Part shown: positions 46,193 through 57,861 of the stretch, one piece after another
Layout: the number at the start of each line of letters is the position of its first letter
How positions within the stretch are numbered: position 1 is the first letter of the stretch
Origin: Plenodomus lindquistii
Lineage: Eukaryota > Ascomycota > Dothideomycetes > Pleosporales > Leptosphaeriaceae
Assembly: GCA_025504975.1 (NCBI GenBank)
Contig: JANUWI010000001.1
Span: 1,488,001 to 1,552,000 of the forward strand
Direction of reading: 5' to 3'
Length of the DNA stretch: 64,000 bases
The notes under the pieces: generated by a model
Told to the model about the DNA's origin: nothing
The model's database searches: none
Seen by the model: only the letters and a program-made list of their open reading frames with translations
Program-made: the position numbers and the translations under genes

Positions 46193-47076
46193 TGTGTTGT
46201 GAACATGGAGGCAGAGCAGAAAGAATTGCATGCAAATCAGGACATTAATTGCGTGTCTATACCTCCAAACAAGTACCATACGTTTGCGCACTGCACAGAG
46301 CACGCATTACCGCGACTGACGTAGTCTTGGCGCCTCCGCCAGGGATAGCACCCGACAGATTGGGAAACGCGAGCTTTACTTCCTGGCTTGATATTCAAAA
46401 AGGGAAATCACTGTGTTTGTGAGGCTGCACGGATTGAGAGCTCAAGATGTCTTATGACGAGAAGGTACATGCAGGTGTATAGGATTCTTTGCACTGGAGC
46501 GTATTATGCATCATCCCATACTTGTAGATCAAGGAAAGCCGCATAGTTGGTAGGTAGGCTATATCTTTGATAGAAGATGTGAGTTTACGTTTGTCGAGGA
46601 GACACATGTAGCTGGTGCGCGTACGCTGCTACAGCTTGACATGCGACCCCGCCACCAAATCTTGTTCATTGTCAAATGCAGCCTTGATCTTGTCACAATC
46701 TTGAGTATCTAGACCTCACGAACACAGAAAGCCTCTACGTAGGTATCGCCGCTATCGTGTTGGGCCCACAATCCTGGGCAGATCTCTACAGCGGGCCGAG
46801 TAGCAGAGCCGGTGTACCAAGGAAGGAACCATCGATCCAGTCATCGCCTCGATGCTGCTCGCACTAATGTGACTCGCTGACCGTCAGATCGGTCGAATAT
46901 CCTTACCGACGGGGTTGCGAAGACCATGAATTCAAAAATGCGGTGTCAGCGAAGTCAGAGCGACGATGTTGAAACGAGGCTATAGCGAAAGTAACGCGGG
47001 CTCGGTGTAAAGCCGTTGGTACTGCTCAAGTAAGCTTTGGTTCAAGCTATTGATGGGCTTGTGATATCAATCGCGT
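46193..47076. other. Intergenic, 884 bp
   Basis: Caleosin promoter and GCP4 3' flank. No ORF of note and no repeat seen. Confidence 0.5.
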
Positions 47077-49359
47077 CTACACCAAATCTTCATGATCCTG
47101 TTCTTCTTCCTCTTCTTCGTCCCAATCAAGTTTCATGAGAAGACGGTCAATTCCTCCCACCCTTAAAGGTTCGAAGTCACCTTCTTCAATAGCTGCTCCG
47201 CTTGGCAACCCAGGTGCTGATGTTCCAATGCGCTCGCTATCGATCTCTCGTAGTCGTTCGACAAGTGTCTTGAGATCACTATCCAACCGTTTCCTTGCCC
47301 GGTCAAGTTCTAGCTTGACTCGTTTCTCTTCCTTCTTATAGTTCTGCGCGTAGTCCTCCACTCCATCGTCTTCCTCAAGATCCAGGTTCTCTTGTATACT
47401 AGTCAGGCGGGTAACGTAAGCTACGAGCTCGTCTACATGAGTGCACATTTGGCGTATTGCCTTCGTAAATGCAGTATCGGTAAGAAGTAGGTAGTACGCC
47501 ATTGAAGATAGGAAGCGACGATGTGCAGTAGCGACAGCCTCTGGATCGTGCTGTTGACGCTCAGCCTTAGTCGTACTCGTAGTTGGGGTCGAGTTCAAAC
47601 TTAATGGTGCGAGTCGATTTTCTATTGATAGTGAATCCTGGGGTCCGACGACCCACAAGAGAAAGTGTTGGAAGGATTGTTGTACGACTGCTCCCTGGAA
47701 GTACGCTTCGCTCTCGGCTAGGAAGAAAATGGCAGCCGCACACGTTGCCCACACTCTGCGCATCTCTCTTGCTCGGATCGCTGTCCTCTCGCGCCTTCGA
47801 CGCAGTATCTTCTTGCCGCGTACCGAGTTGCTATATTGGTACCCCGGAGGACAAGGGTGATCCCGACGGATGGAACTGTGGCGCCATAACGATGCCAAAT
47901 GCAGGTGAGCACGGCGAATGGCGAGTAGTGAAGAGTTGATTGCTGAGTACAGATCTAGATCCGCTTTGGTAATGAAGAGATCGAGAGGTGAACGGATGTC
48001 CATTGTGAGAGTGGTCGGCACAGACAATAATAGCTCATCGAATGATAGGGGGGCAAGTTGTGGGAGCGCAGAGTCGGCATCTTTAGCACGACCTGGTGTA
48101 CCAGGACGGATACTGGATGAGTTGTGCGCGGTGAGATGTAGACACTGCATCGCAACGTCCAAAATATCATCCGTGTGGTCGTCTTCTCCCGAAAGGGTGG
48201 ATAGATGAGACAGCGAGCGCGCTAAGACCTGGTTGATCTCGACTTCCTTCAGTAACAGCCCCTTGACGGATTGTGTAGACTTGGTCGCTGAAGGCCCACG
48301 ATGTCTGGAAGCGATCTTGTCGTCTGCCTCAGCTATCAGTATCATTGCAAACTCGCCCCGGCCAATCAGGAAGAATTGGTGCAAGACGTTCAAGGTCTCA
48401 ACAATCTTCTCGCGTGGTAGTAGGTGTTGTAAGAGGTTTCTCGACAGAGAGAGGCGGATATTGGCGACGACTTCTGATAATTTCGCAGATGTGATTGGTG
48501 CAGCCACCCGTGAAAGCTGCAGCACATGTTCTGATAAGAGGTCAAGCTCGGAAGTCTTCTTAGACACATCCATTTGTTTAGCCGCCGGCGGTAAGAGTCG
48601 TATCTGGTCGAGCGACTTTCCAACGAACAATATGGACGAAGCACAGTGTCTTGTGACGAACTTTGGTAGTAGTTTGTTCTGCAAAATGAAGGAATGCTCA
48701 TCAAGATCCTCGTCGCCTTGCTGTATGAAAAAATCGGAGGTTCCGAAAGATGGTAGGCGACCATAGAGTAGCCAAGTTGATAAATGTCGAAGCCAAGATG
48801 TTTCCGCGATGTTTCCCAGGTACTGCGCAGCTTCTTCGATATCTGGATACCCGGTCTGGGCCTCGCTTCGTAGTTTGTCAATGATCGCAGCACCAGACGC
48901 AGCCTTCTCGGCCAACATTTCTGTTTTAGGTGGCGCATCAGATGGTAGCATGAAGTTACTGATTTCCCATAGCCAATTCATTGTTCTGGTCCATTCAGAG
49001 AACTCGCTAACAACACCAGCAAGCGGCACGATGTTGTACGCGCCTACCGTAGAAGTGTCTTGCTTCAGGATTCGTTCCTCGACTTCTAGTACTTTGCGCT
49101 GGAAGTTGCCGAGTTGATGTGACTCCATGGAGGTGGCAACGGAACGACAGACAGTTGAAGGATGAGAGGAAGCGATTCGGGCGACATGGTCGCGTGTCTT
49201 CCGATGCAACTGCGACAAGTGGCCGATAGAGGATAGTAGCTCTGCCTCTGGCGGCGAGAGCAAGCGTGTAGCAGTCGAGGTCACGTGTGTAGATCCTGCA
49301 TGGGCATCGAAGAGCGCGGACGGGTGTCCGGAGAGAGAGAGGAGAATTTCGTGGAGCAT
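47077..49359 (-). CDS. GCP4: Gamma-tubulin complex component 4 (GCP4/Spc97-Spc98 family)
   Basis: Subunit of the gamma-tubulin ring complex that nucleates microtubules at spindle pole bodies and cytoplasmic sites. Single exon, 760 aa. Starts MLHEILLSLSGHPSALFD, the hallmark GCP4 N-terminus. GRIP1 part: WLRHLSTWLLYGRL, then DFFIQQG and SSILFVGKSLDQIR. GRIP2 part: LDLFITKADLDLYSAINSSL, then MRRVW...FFLAESEAYFQ and the C-terminal bundle LLLTDTAFTKAIRQM. An acidic tail (DWDEEEEEEQDHEDLV) ends the protein. The frame is open upstream to about 49629, but without any ATG; 49359 is the first and matches the family start. GCP4 is absent from budding yeast, consistent with a filamentous fungus. Confidence 0.92.
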   Translation of the reverse strand: MLHEILLSLSGHPSALFDAHAGSTHVTSTATRLLSPPEAELLSSIGHLSQLHRKTRDHVARIASSHPSTVCRSVATSMESHQLGNFQRKVLEVEERILKQDTSTVGAYNIVPLAGVVSEFSEWTRTMNWLWEISNFMLPSDAPPKTEMLAEKAASGAAIIDKLRSEAQTGYPDIEEAAQYLGNIAETSWLRHLSTWLLYGRLPSFGTSDFFIQQGDEDLDEHSFILQNKLLPKFVTRHCASSILFVGKSLDQIRLLPPAAKQMDVSKKTSELDLLSEHVLQLSRVAAPITSAKLSEVVANIRLSLSRNLLQHLLPREKIVETLNVLHQFFLIGRGEFAMILIAEADDKIASRHRGPSATKSTQSVKGLLLKEVEINQVLARSLSHLSTLSGEDDHTDDILDVAMQCLHLTAHNSSSIRPGTPGRAKDADSALPQLAPLSFDELLLSVPTTLTMDIRSPLDLFITKADLDLYSAINSSLLAIRRAHLHLASLWRHSSIRRDHPCPPGYQYSNSVRGKKILRRRRERTAIRAREMRRVWATCAAAIFFLAESEAYFQGAVVQQSFQHFLLWVVGPQDSLSIENRLAPLSLNSTPTTSTTKAERQQHDPEAVATAHRRFLSSMAYYLLLTDTAFTKAIRQMCTHVDELVAYVTRLTSIQENLDLEEDDGVEDYAQNYKKEEKRVKLELDRARKRLDSDLKTLVERLREIDSERIGTSAPGLPSGAAIEEGDFEPLRVGGIDRLLMKLDWDEEEEEEQDHEDLV

Positions 49360-50085
49360 GGTTTCGACGGCAGGGAAGGAGTGGCTGCGCGCCGAGACTC
49401 CCTTCTTCGTGCCGTAGTCCTCTGTATGAAAACGATGAACAAACTCAGAAGCTCGAAGCGACAACACATTAGTGGTATCAACGCGCCATTGGCACTGCGC
49501 GTTGGGTGTTGACCAAGTACGGCAGGCCAGATGTTTACAGCGAGCAAGTCCCGCGCTAAAATGCTCTAGCGCATCTACAAGCGTGGGGGCCCGACTTCCC
49601 TCTTTATCTACGCGTTGTGTTCCACACACTACACACAGTCACATACGACGCTGCAATTACGGCACTTCATCCCATAGTAGCAACATTGAACATGTCAAAC
49701 CACTTGTATCCTGGGGGGCCCTCACTTGTGAGTGACGTAGACAACGATCGTGGCTCGCCCGAATTCCCACCCTGTTATGGCCGTGTTCTGATTGAGTCTG
49801 TGGTGATGGCTAGGAACAAGTTGTTTAGTAGATAATTCTGAAGTTTTAGGTCAGCACCGTGTCTTGTGTGACTTATACAGACTAGGAAGTAACGAAAACG
49901 GCTTCCAAAATCAAAACTCACGGGTGGAACGATACAAGTCATAGGAACGAGATCTCTGTCGTGCAACCAAAGCTTCAACACCCGTAATTCCAAATCCAAC
50001 ATGAGGATCATTACTATCGAGTTCCTCCGTCCAAGCACCTTGTTCCTCATCGTCCACCCTCACTTACGCCAAATCATTTGCTGCG
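49360..50085. promoter_or_regulatory. Divergent space between GCP4 and a hypothetical gene, 726 bp
   Basis: Holds both promoters. The 270 bases next to GCP4 are free of stops in the GCP4 frame, which may be chance or a hidden 5' exon. Nothing else recognised. Confidence 0.45.
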
Positions 50086-50814
50086 ATGGATCCCCTAGGA
50101 CTATTCGTAGATTTCGTCGATGATTTGAGTCGAACAAATGCTATTGAGCAGTCCAGGCGTACCACTACGATTCTAGAAGAATGTGCGGACAAGAGTGCGA
50201 CAGAATCGACAGACTGCACTTTCAAACAAGCCGTCTATGACATACAGCCGAACCAACCAGCTGACGGAATGACGCCCCGTCCTCATTTCTGGTATCCGTC
50301 TACAGCAATACCTCCATCCACGGCGTATACGCCTCCATACCTACGTCCCTCCTCTTTGACCACTCAGACATGGCCAACCCCCACCAGTTACCCAGGACCA
50401 GCCCTTGGTGTCGATCATGGTTACCCTTCCCATCCGCAGTACCAGGACCGACAGGAACCAGCGCTGTTCCACTACCCCTCCACTTACCAAAGTCCACAAC
50501 ATCAGTACCAGAGCGACTATACCGCCCCATGGACAGCTTATCAGTCGCCTGACTACACTGCTTCTGATCCGAGATATATCCCACAGCCGAGTCATCAGCT
50601 TGGCCAGTCAAGCGAACTTGCACAAATCCCAGGAGGACGGCGACCTGACGTTGTGGGAATGCCATATGACCCAGAATGCAGAGATCCGTCTTGTCAATGT
50701 CAACTCTTCCCCCCACAGAGTTCATATGGGAACAACGATGCAGCAATGATGGCCAGAGACGGATGGAACGCGCAAGAACCATTCTTTGGTTCTAAATTGA
50801 CAGAGAGACGCTGA
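50086..50814 (+). CDS. Hypothetical Pro/Gln/Tyr-rich protein
   Basis: Single exon, 242 aa, not recognised. The N-terminal 50 residues look helical (FVDFVDDLSRTNAIEQSRRT). The middle is low-complexity P/Q/Y/S with repeated YPS, YQSP and SDYTAP-like units. A short C-terminal Cys cluster reads PECRDPSCQCQLF. No signal peptide or membrane helix. Start ATG 50086 has G at -3. A prion-like or scaffold role would be a guess. Confidence 0.6.
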   Translation: MDPLGLFVDFVDDLSRTNAIEQSRRTTTILEECADKSATESTDCTFKQAVYDIQPNQPADGMTPRPHFWYPSTAIPPSTAYTPPYLRPSSLTTQTWPTPTSYPGPALGVDHGYPSHPQYQDRQEPALFHYPSTYQSPQHQYQSDYTAPWTAYQSPDYTASDPRYIPQPSHQLGQSSELAQIPGGRRPDVVGMPYDPECRDPSCQCQLFPPQSSYGNNDAAMMARDGWNAQEPFFGSKLTERR

Positions 50815-50974
50815 GAACCTCATTCTTAGGTGTGTCAGCGAGATGTCAGGGATTTCTTTCTTGTAGCACACTACCTATCACACGAAATCAAGCGTACAAC
50901 ACCACCATTCTCATCTTACAAAAAAAATCCATTATAGCCCACAATCCCCCGCTGAACCACCACCCACACCTTCC

Positions 50975-51544
50975 CTACTTCCCCTCCCCAAACCCCACAC
51001 TCCCCAAGTTCGTCTCCCGCCCCTTAACCCCCTCCTCCCCAATCTCTCCCTTCGCCTTGCTAACCAACCCATCCAACCAATCCTGATGCCCAAGCAACAT
51101 AACATTCGGTTTCTTGCCCTCCCACTCCTTGAAAACCGATCCGATCTGACTCTCCTGCGTCAACACCCTTACCCTCTGGCCCTGCAAATCCTCCACAAGC
51201 CACGCATGATAGACTTCTACATCGTCCGTCTTCGCGCTCCATGCTAGACGTCCCGCAGCACCGTTGGCTTCGGGTGGCGTCGATTCTTCGACTTTGCAGG
51301 GGAGCGGTGGGAAGCCAAAGGTGGAGAAGGAGAAGGTGTTGTGTAGGTGCAGGAAGGGACCGGAGGTGGGCGGTGTGATGTTGGAGCAGTTTGCGTAGTA
51401 CGAAGGCCACTTGTCGATGTTGGCGAGCAGGGCCCAGATTTGAGACGAGGTGAGGTCTTTGATGATGCGTTCGTTTGAGACGAAGTTGTCGGTTGTGCCG
51501 GGAAGGAAGTGTGCGGGCCAGAGGATGGCGGATTGGGTTGCCAT
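50975..51544 (-). CDS. SRPBCC/START-like small protein
   Basis: Single exon, 189 aa from ATG 51544. The pattern IIKDLTSSQIWALLANIDKWPSYYANC is the start of the SRPBCC (polyketide cyclase/dehydrase) fold, in which Trp-Pro-x-Tyr-Tyr after helix 1 is characteristic. Later GRLAWSAKTDDVEVYHAWLVE and a long C-terminal helix with HQDWLDGLVSKAK close the fold. Such proteins bind hydrophobic ligands; the function is unknown. The ORF continues upstream to 51631, but the extra residues do not fit. Confidence 0.75.
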   Translation of the reverse strand: MATQSAILWPAHFLPGTTDNFVSNERIIKDLTSSQIWALLANIDKWPSYYANCSNITPPTSGPFLHLHNTFSFSTFGFPPLPCKVEESTPPEANGAAGRLAWSAKTDDVEVYHAWLVEDLQGQRVRVLTQESQIGSVFKEWEGKKPNVMLLGHQDWLDGLVSKAKGEIGEEGVKGRETNLGSVGFGEGK

Positions 51545-52309
51545 TTTGAATGTTACTGAGTAGATATGTCTGCGAGGGTTCTCCAAGTGCGCTTTTGGTG
51601 CTTGAGAGGACGTTCTCTTTATTCCCAGCACACTAGACTAGACGGCGACTATTACACTTACTCCCACTTTGTAAATCACCGCTCATGACGTCACGATCAC
51701 ACATCGCACATCAAGCACAAACATGCAAATTTGAATTTTGGAAATGGTTATTGGCAGCTGCAGGATGATCTATGTCCATCATTCGAATACCAGGCATGCA
51801 AGTAGACAACATCCCAATCGTTTCAAGACCATCATCTCGCTTCCCATTTGCCATCCGTGGTGAGAAGACACCGAACCGAGTACAAACATTGTTCGCTGGC
51901 TAGACATTGCGCCCGAAGCAAGAAGAGTTGCCCGGGACCAACTCAGAGGAATAGCCCACGGGCGGAAAGGAAATAAGGGGAGTACATTGCCTCCCGTACA
52001 AGGCAGCCCATGCGACCCACTCTAGCGTTGTGGTACAAAGGCTGCAAGATAAACGGCTGTGTGAAAGAAGAGAAGAAAAATGACATGTTGTGATGTCCAT
52101 GGCAATGCTTGACAATCAAGTATTCCGGAAGTGCTACCCATACATTGTTGTACAGGTAAAGCACCAATTAAAGAGTGTTTTATATGTCGGACACTCATCC
52201 CAACCGATTGCGATAGCGAAGGTCTTCACATATAGCACAAGCCCAAACGATGTGAAAGACGTTGACGGTGGCCGCGATGCAAGGTGGACCCAACACCGAC
52301 TGCATGCAT
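51545..52309. other. Intergenic, 765 bp
   Basis: Promoter of the SRPBCC gene and 3' flank of the large disordered protein. One chance CTCCAA near 51579. No ORF or RNA gene seen. Confidence 0.5.
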
Positions 52310-55300
52310 TTAGTGAGCTGCTGCTGCTGCTGCTGCTGCACGCCTCGCCCAGCTGGTTGGTGGAGGTGCCGGATTGGAACGACCAGTAGTAGACCAAGCA
52401 TTGGTTGGAGCAGGACGTGAGGAGCTACTAGGACGGTCTGCCTGACCTGAAGGCTTACGTGGACGATCTTTGGAACCGGTCGCAGCAGATCCATTCGGCG
52501 CACTTGTCTGCTTTGGCTTGGAGGTCCCTCCAGTCTTTGGTCCTCGACGCCTACGTGGCATGAATTTGGTGATTGCTTGATGCATGCCAGGAAGAGAGAT
52601 GACAACATCGACCTTCTGAGCCTCTTTGGTCAGGTCAAAGGCCTCAAGGCGGCGAATAGTAAAAGGGTTCTCCTGCTTCTTGAAGCGTGGGGGCAGATCG
52701 TCCCTAGGAGCGCTGACAGCCGGCTCAGCCGCTGCGAGATGAGCTGTCTTTGGAAGCTTCACAGTCGGCAGTGACCCGAATTCACGATCTTCAAACAACG
52801 CCTCGGCGCCCTTGCGGGTAACGACATCCCTACCGCGATCTGTAGCAAACAAGCCAACCTGTGGAACATTTGGCAGGGATACAGTTGCCAGACCAGCAGC
52901 ACCACGAACTTCCAGGGAAGCTTTGCTAAGAGCGGTGGGAGCGAGTGCGCCTAATGCTGAGGGTGATGCAGATGGGGCACGGGACGAGGAGCCTACGGTA
53001 GACGGATGACCCGGTTTTTCGAGGAGTTTGTTAAACCTAGCCTGCCATTCCGGGTTCATCGCTAAGGGTCGGGAGCCAAGAGGTTGTCCCCGCGAAGGCA
53101 TACTCACCGAACTCTCGGAGGTACCAGACCCAGTCGCGGATGGTGGTAGACGCACAACCGGCGAAGGCTTGGGCAACCTGACTTGGGGGCGTGCAAAATC
53201 TCCAGAGAAAGCAGGATGAGTTGAGGTCTCGGGCGGAGGTGGGGGCGAATCTGCTTTTGTCGAAGCGGTTGCTGTCGTCGGAGTCGTGGGCTCGATGGGA
53301 CGAGGAAAGAAGCGAGAGGCGCGAGATCCCGTGGCCTGTTGAAGAGAGGTACCTTGGCCTAGAATTTGAGACGGAGAGCCCTCAAGGAGAGGCTTCGTAC
53401 CAACGTCTTTCTTGTTGACGGCTTCTGGAAGAACCACGTTGGGAGCGACCTTGCTGTGCAGGGTCGTTTGCGCCTGCCCGCGTTGGTCCTTGTATGTCTC
53501 ACGAAGCTCAGGCCGGAAATGTTCACCAACACGCTCACGATCTTGTTGGGCCTTCATGACCATGTTGCGATCATCTTTGGCGATGTCGGCTTCGAAGTTG
53601 CCCCAGCCCTTGGCTAAAGGCGGAGCGATGGGGCCAGGCTTGGACGATCTCGGCTGTACCGACAAAGGCGCTTGTGTGAACATCGCTTGTGACGGCAGCT
53701 GATTTGGACCATGCGAAGTTGGTGTCTGGGAAGCTAGGCTGTGACCGATAGGAGCGATCGAGGTCGACGGCTGGGCAGGAAGTTGTTGTTGACCGGAGCG
53801 AGACTGACCTCGATTGAAGCCAGGGTCCACAAATGTGCCGTTACCGAGGGCTCGTTCACGCGCACCCTGAGCGCCCCAAACTTGTGATGTCCAGCTTCGT
53901 GATTGGGGTGTTGATGCTGGCGTCCAGGTCGATTGTGGTGCCTGCGGTTTGGGCCCTGCAGGAGCTGCACGGTCCACGTTCCTGGGCTGGTCACCCAGCT
54001 GCTGCCTAGACTTTTCAGGTTCGCGAGCGAACGCATCCACTGGCTGCGGCGCGGGCGAGTTCAACGAAGTGGGTGCACTGGATTGGACGTCTGTTTGCGC
54101 CTTCACAGGTAATGAACCCTGCGTTTGCTCTACTGGCTTCACAGTCTTTGCAGGCTCTGTTTGGGGTGATGCCTTCTTGACCATTTGAGGCTGGTGGACC
54201 TTCATCATGCCATACTGTGTAACCTCGCCATCAGCTGTTGGGACAGGTGGCTTTGGTGGCGACTGAATTGGGGCAGGTACGGCCTTCTCCTTCTCAGGCG
54301 ACTTCTCTGCGAGTCGTGATGGTGACTGCTCTTTCGTCTTTGACTTTGATTCGGCAGGTGGTCCCATAGCCGCGAGTTTCTTGGCGATACGCTCCTTCCT
54401 CTCCGCCTCAGCCTTTTTCTCTGCTTCCTGTTCTTGTTGTTTTTTCAAACGTGCACGTTCAATTTTTTCAGCCATCAATCGCTTCTGGACTTCCACAGGA
54501 TCTTCAACGGGGGGTGCTGGTGCGCTGGGTTTTGGCTGGTCATGCTGCGCAGAGGATGCGACGGATGGTGATGCTGGATGCGGTTGTGCATTGCTGGGAG
54601 AGACTGCCTGGGCAAATGGCGACTGTCGAGCCGGCCCTGCCTCAGCGGCGTCTGAGCCGTTCATTTGAGAACCTCTTCGTTCAGGGGCCGTAGGCCCACT
54701 GGGCATGTCTGGTCCTCGGCGATCAATCGACATACGTCGCGTGTTTCCTGCACTGACGTTCGAAGAATTTCTCCTGCGTCCCCAAGTGGGAGCGTCTCCA
54801 TTTGCTCTTGATGTCTGGAATGCTGCAGATGGCTCTGCACCACCCTGGGGTGGCCGCTGCAACACGGAAGGCTGTTGTCGGAAGCCAGCATCGCGAGCAG
54901 ATCCTCGACGCATGTCGTTGACTGGCTCGTAACGACCACTGTGGGAGTTGTATAATTCCGGTGCGTTTCCTCGTTCGTCACGCCAGGCGCGGTTGAAGTC
55001 ATCCGGGGCAATTTCTTGCGCAGGGTGTTGTCTAGAATCTTGACTGTAGGACTCCCGCTGCGAGTAACGTGGTTGCTGAGTTTGGACAGGAGGGTTAATT
55101 GGCGCTGGAGATACCTTCTCGACTGGAGGAAGCGTTGCCCACGGTGACTTCTTTTCCGTGGCAGACGGCTTGGCCACTAGAGTGGGCTTTTCCGGTTGTC
55201 CCTTGAGAACAAGACTGGTCTTGCCGGTAGTGGGCTGTGCATGTGCTCCAGGCTTAAGAATTGTCTTAGTACCGCCTGAGACGCTGACTTTGGGAGTGCT

Positions 55301-56486
55301 CGAAAGGGCGGCTGGTGCAGGTGCAGGTTCTGTTGCGGCGACTGTTGGCTCAGGCTTGAGTATCTTCTTCGGTTCCTCTGGTGGAGGCTGACTCTCAGCC
55401 ACAGCAACCGACGACTTCGTTCCATCCATCCACTGCACTGTATCTGGGGCCCAGTCGTCCTCATCATCGTCGATGTCGGCCCACTTTGCCTCCTTGCCTG
55501 CCTCATCCGTCTGCAGACGTGTCGCCAAGTGGATGCCGTACTGCTGCTTCAATTCTTCGTCTGTGTACTGCTTTGGTGGAGGCGGAGGAACTGGCTGGTT
55601 CTTATTCCAGACCTTGCTTGCGTCTGGACCAGAGGCTGTGCCATTGACTTTGCCCAGCGTGCGTGGGGTATTGCCAGTGCCAAGTTTGGCAACAAGGCGA
55701 GGTTTAGGAGTCAGTACCGTGGAAGCGTTGGCCTGCGCCGCTGGGGCTGCCTTCTCGCCAGGCCGCGCGACAGGCGTCGAGGAGACGACCGTTTTGGCGA
55801 GGAAGTTCTTCGTGACAGATACCGATTTGAAGGTCGACGGTTTCTTCGCCGTGGAGTTGGTGCGCACATGGCCTTGTTCACGCTTTGACTGGTCAACGCT
55901 GCCGGGTCGGCTGATGTCAGTATCGGAGCCGCCGCTGGCATCTGCCACGGCCTGTGACTCGGACGCCGAATGATCGCTCGAGTCGCCATTCGAGAGAGGC
56001 TGTGCGGTGGAATGCGGTGCAGCATCGTGGCTCTTGTGGTCATCCTGGTCCTGGTGTGCTTAGTGTCGGTCGGTCACATGCTGCATGTCTGCTCCCACTT
56101 ACTGCCACGGTATCTTCGAGTCTCTTGCCTGACACGTGTGCACGGTCAGCGGAGGCGGCATCGGCCTTGTTCGCATTGGCTGCAGCTGAGGGCTGTTGAG
56201 GAGAATCGTGCTTGGAAGGGGCGGGGCCCGAGGGCAGCTCGCCGTTGGCGGCGGGGGTGCTGGATGTTGACGCAGAGTCGTCGATGGGCGCGGAACGACC
56301 CACCGACTGTGCTTCCTTTACCACATCTTTGATTACCTGCTCTGCCATAACAGTTTCGGGAACTGTGGTGGCGCAAGACTCTGTGTCAGATTCGTGCTCT
56401 GTATCGATGAATGTACACGGCGTGCGCGGCGACGACTCTTGTGAACCGAGCCCGTCTGGGTGCAGGTACGGCTCAGACTCGTCCAT
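52310..56486 (-). CDS. Large intrinsically disordered fungal protein of unknown function
   Basis: Exons in coding order are 56486-56103 and 56050-52310 (52-bp phase-0 intron), 1,374 aa. Not recognised as a named family. The acidic N-terminus includes DTEHESDTESCATT. A conserved-looking block is QYTDEELKQQYGIHLATRLQ followed by KWADIDDDEDDWAPDT near residue 300. A basic coiled coil (ARLKKQQEQEAEKKAEAERK) lies near 680. Most of the rest is Pro/Ser/Gln-rich. The C-terminal part has PPRFKKQENPFTIRRLEAFD and an RG/RR-rich tail ending in eight alanines encoded by a CTG/GCA repeat. Composition resembles RNA- or translation-associated scaffolds, but that is only an impression. Confidence 0.75.
52318..52338 (+). 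repeat. (CTG)7 trinucleotide repeat encoding polyalanine
   Basis: Seven perfect CTG units on the + strand; read on the - strand as GCA they encode most of the C-terminal alanine run of the large disordered protein. Likely length-polymorphic. Confidence 0.9.
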
Positions 56487-57185
56487 GCTGCGACACTGGG
56501 CTAAGGAAAGTAGGGAATATTCACCTAGTGTCAGATGCTACAAGCCGCCACGGGTGAGCAGTGGGCGCTTCCGCAGAGTCGCCGTTTGCGAGTTCCTGTT
56601 GCGACGCGGCGGGTGCGGAGGTGTCGGCTGTGAGGCAGGCGCGAGGGGACGGCGGGCGCGCGTGCAAGGTTTTGTCGCGCTGGGTGCAGAGTCACCGAAC
56701 GGCGTAGAGCTGCGTTCGGGAGGGCGTCGAGTGGTAGAGGAGCCCGTTCGTTGGGGGGGCGGTCGCGCGTGTGTTGGGGGGGTTATAGGAGGTTGTAAAC
56801 GGTGGAGGTGTCCAAGTGAGGCGCTGATGTCTTGGCGTGACTGCGACCGTCTTTGTATGAGTCTGAGGGCTTTGGAGGCGTCGGCACGTCACACGCGGCT
56901 GCCAGCTCACCACTCACCATTCTGCGCACATACGGTGAAAGTGATGGTGAAAATAACCATAGTAGAGATGCTTTGGCCAGGCGATGCACGATACATGGAG
57001 CTGCTGCCGGGTGAGGTCGACACAGTCACATCGTCTTATGTGCAGCTGGAGAAGGCCAAAGAACAGACTTGACATGACTAGGCAAATACAACGTCCTGAT
57101 GACATCTTGATTGAGAAACTACATTCTATACATTTACACATTCCACCCAGTCACTCATGATCAAGCTTCCGCAGAAAGAGGCCGC
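56487..57185. other. Intergenic, 699 bp
   Basis: Promoter of the large disordered protein and 3' flank of the ATP synthase f gene. A long + strand frame (56212-57072) runs through here but is antisense to the first exon and unlike any protein I know. Confidence 0.5.
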
Positions 57186-57861
57186 TTAGTGGGTGTTGTT
57201 CTTGTGGTGGCCTCAAAGAAGGTGAGTCAGAATGTCTCGGGATGGAACAAATAGACTTACGGAGATGGAAGTAGTAGTTCTGGGCGTAACCGAGCGCAAT
57301 GAAGAAGCCGATGACGTGAACGAGGGCTGTGACAAATTAGTGGCAAGTTCCATGTATACATTGTATCTGAGAACGCCCGTAGCGACACAGGTACTGTCCC
57401 AGAACACTCACGCTTTGCCGATGGGTTCTTGCCCATGTACTTCTTCTGGTAGCGTCCGAGAAGGCCCTTGGCCTCAGGCTCGGGAGCTGGGCCGCGGGGA
57501 AGCTTCTCGTAGAAGCTCACAACCTTCTGCATGCGGACCGCGTTGGGGGAGGATCCAATCGCCTGATGGACGTGTCAGCCCGTCTCAAATTTTGCCTTGC
57601 ATGGGGTCCCCGTAGTTCCAATATCGCATGCAGTCGAGCATGGCAGTGCCAAGGGCGAATTTCGAATAGGCCAAATACCGAGCTGGCGGAGTCTTGTGGA
57701 GGTTGTGTCGGGCAATGTAACAATCGGGCTAGGGATTCTTACATTGGGAGAAGCGATCTGAGAGGAACTGTTAGTCCTTTGCGCTGCGCAGACAATGCGG
57801 GCAGAGTCGGTACCTTTGGGGGGATCAGGGTCGAGAGACCGCGCTTTTGCATGAAGCTCAT
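57186..57861 (-). CDS. ATP17: Mitochondrial F1Fo ATP synthase subunit f
   Basis: Small membrane subunit of the Fo sector, needed for assembly and dimer stability in the inner mitochondrial membrane. Five coding exons in coding order: 57861-57814, a 15-nt micro-exon 57757-57743, 57562-57412, 57326-57261 and 57211-57186; 101 aa, exactly the family length. The joins reconstruct MSFMQKRGLSTLIPPK, then IASPN, AIGSSPNAVRMQKVVSFYEK, LPRGPAPEPEAKGLLGRYQ, KPLVHVIGFFIALGYAQNYY and FHLRHHKNNTH. One membrane helix near the C-terminus. A 5' UTR intron (57931-57862, branch GCTAATC) ending right at the ATG is likely. Divergent from the complex I subunit gene. Confidence 0.93.

Noticed and set aside
49360..49629. 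N-terminal extension of GCP4
   Set aside because: Open frame but without any ATG, and GCP4 proteins begin with the MLHE-type start found at 49359.
56212..57072. 286-codon + strand frame
   Set aside because: Antisense to the first exon of the large disordered protein and compositionally biased; no recognisable protein text.
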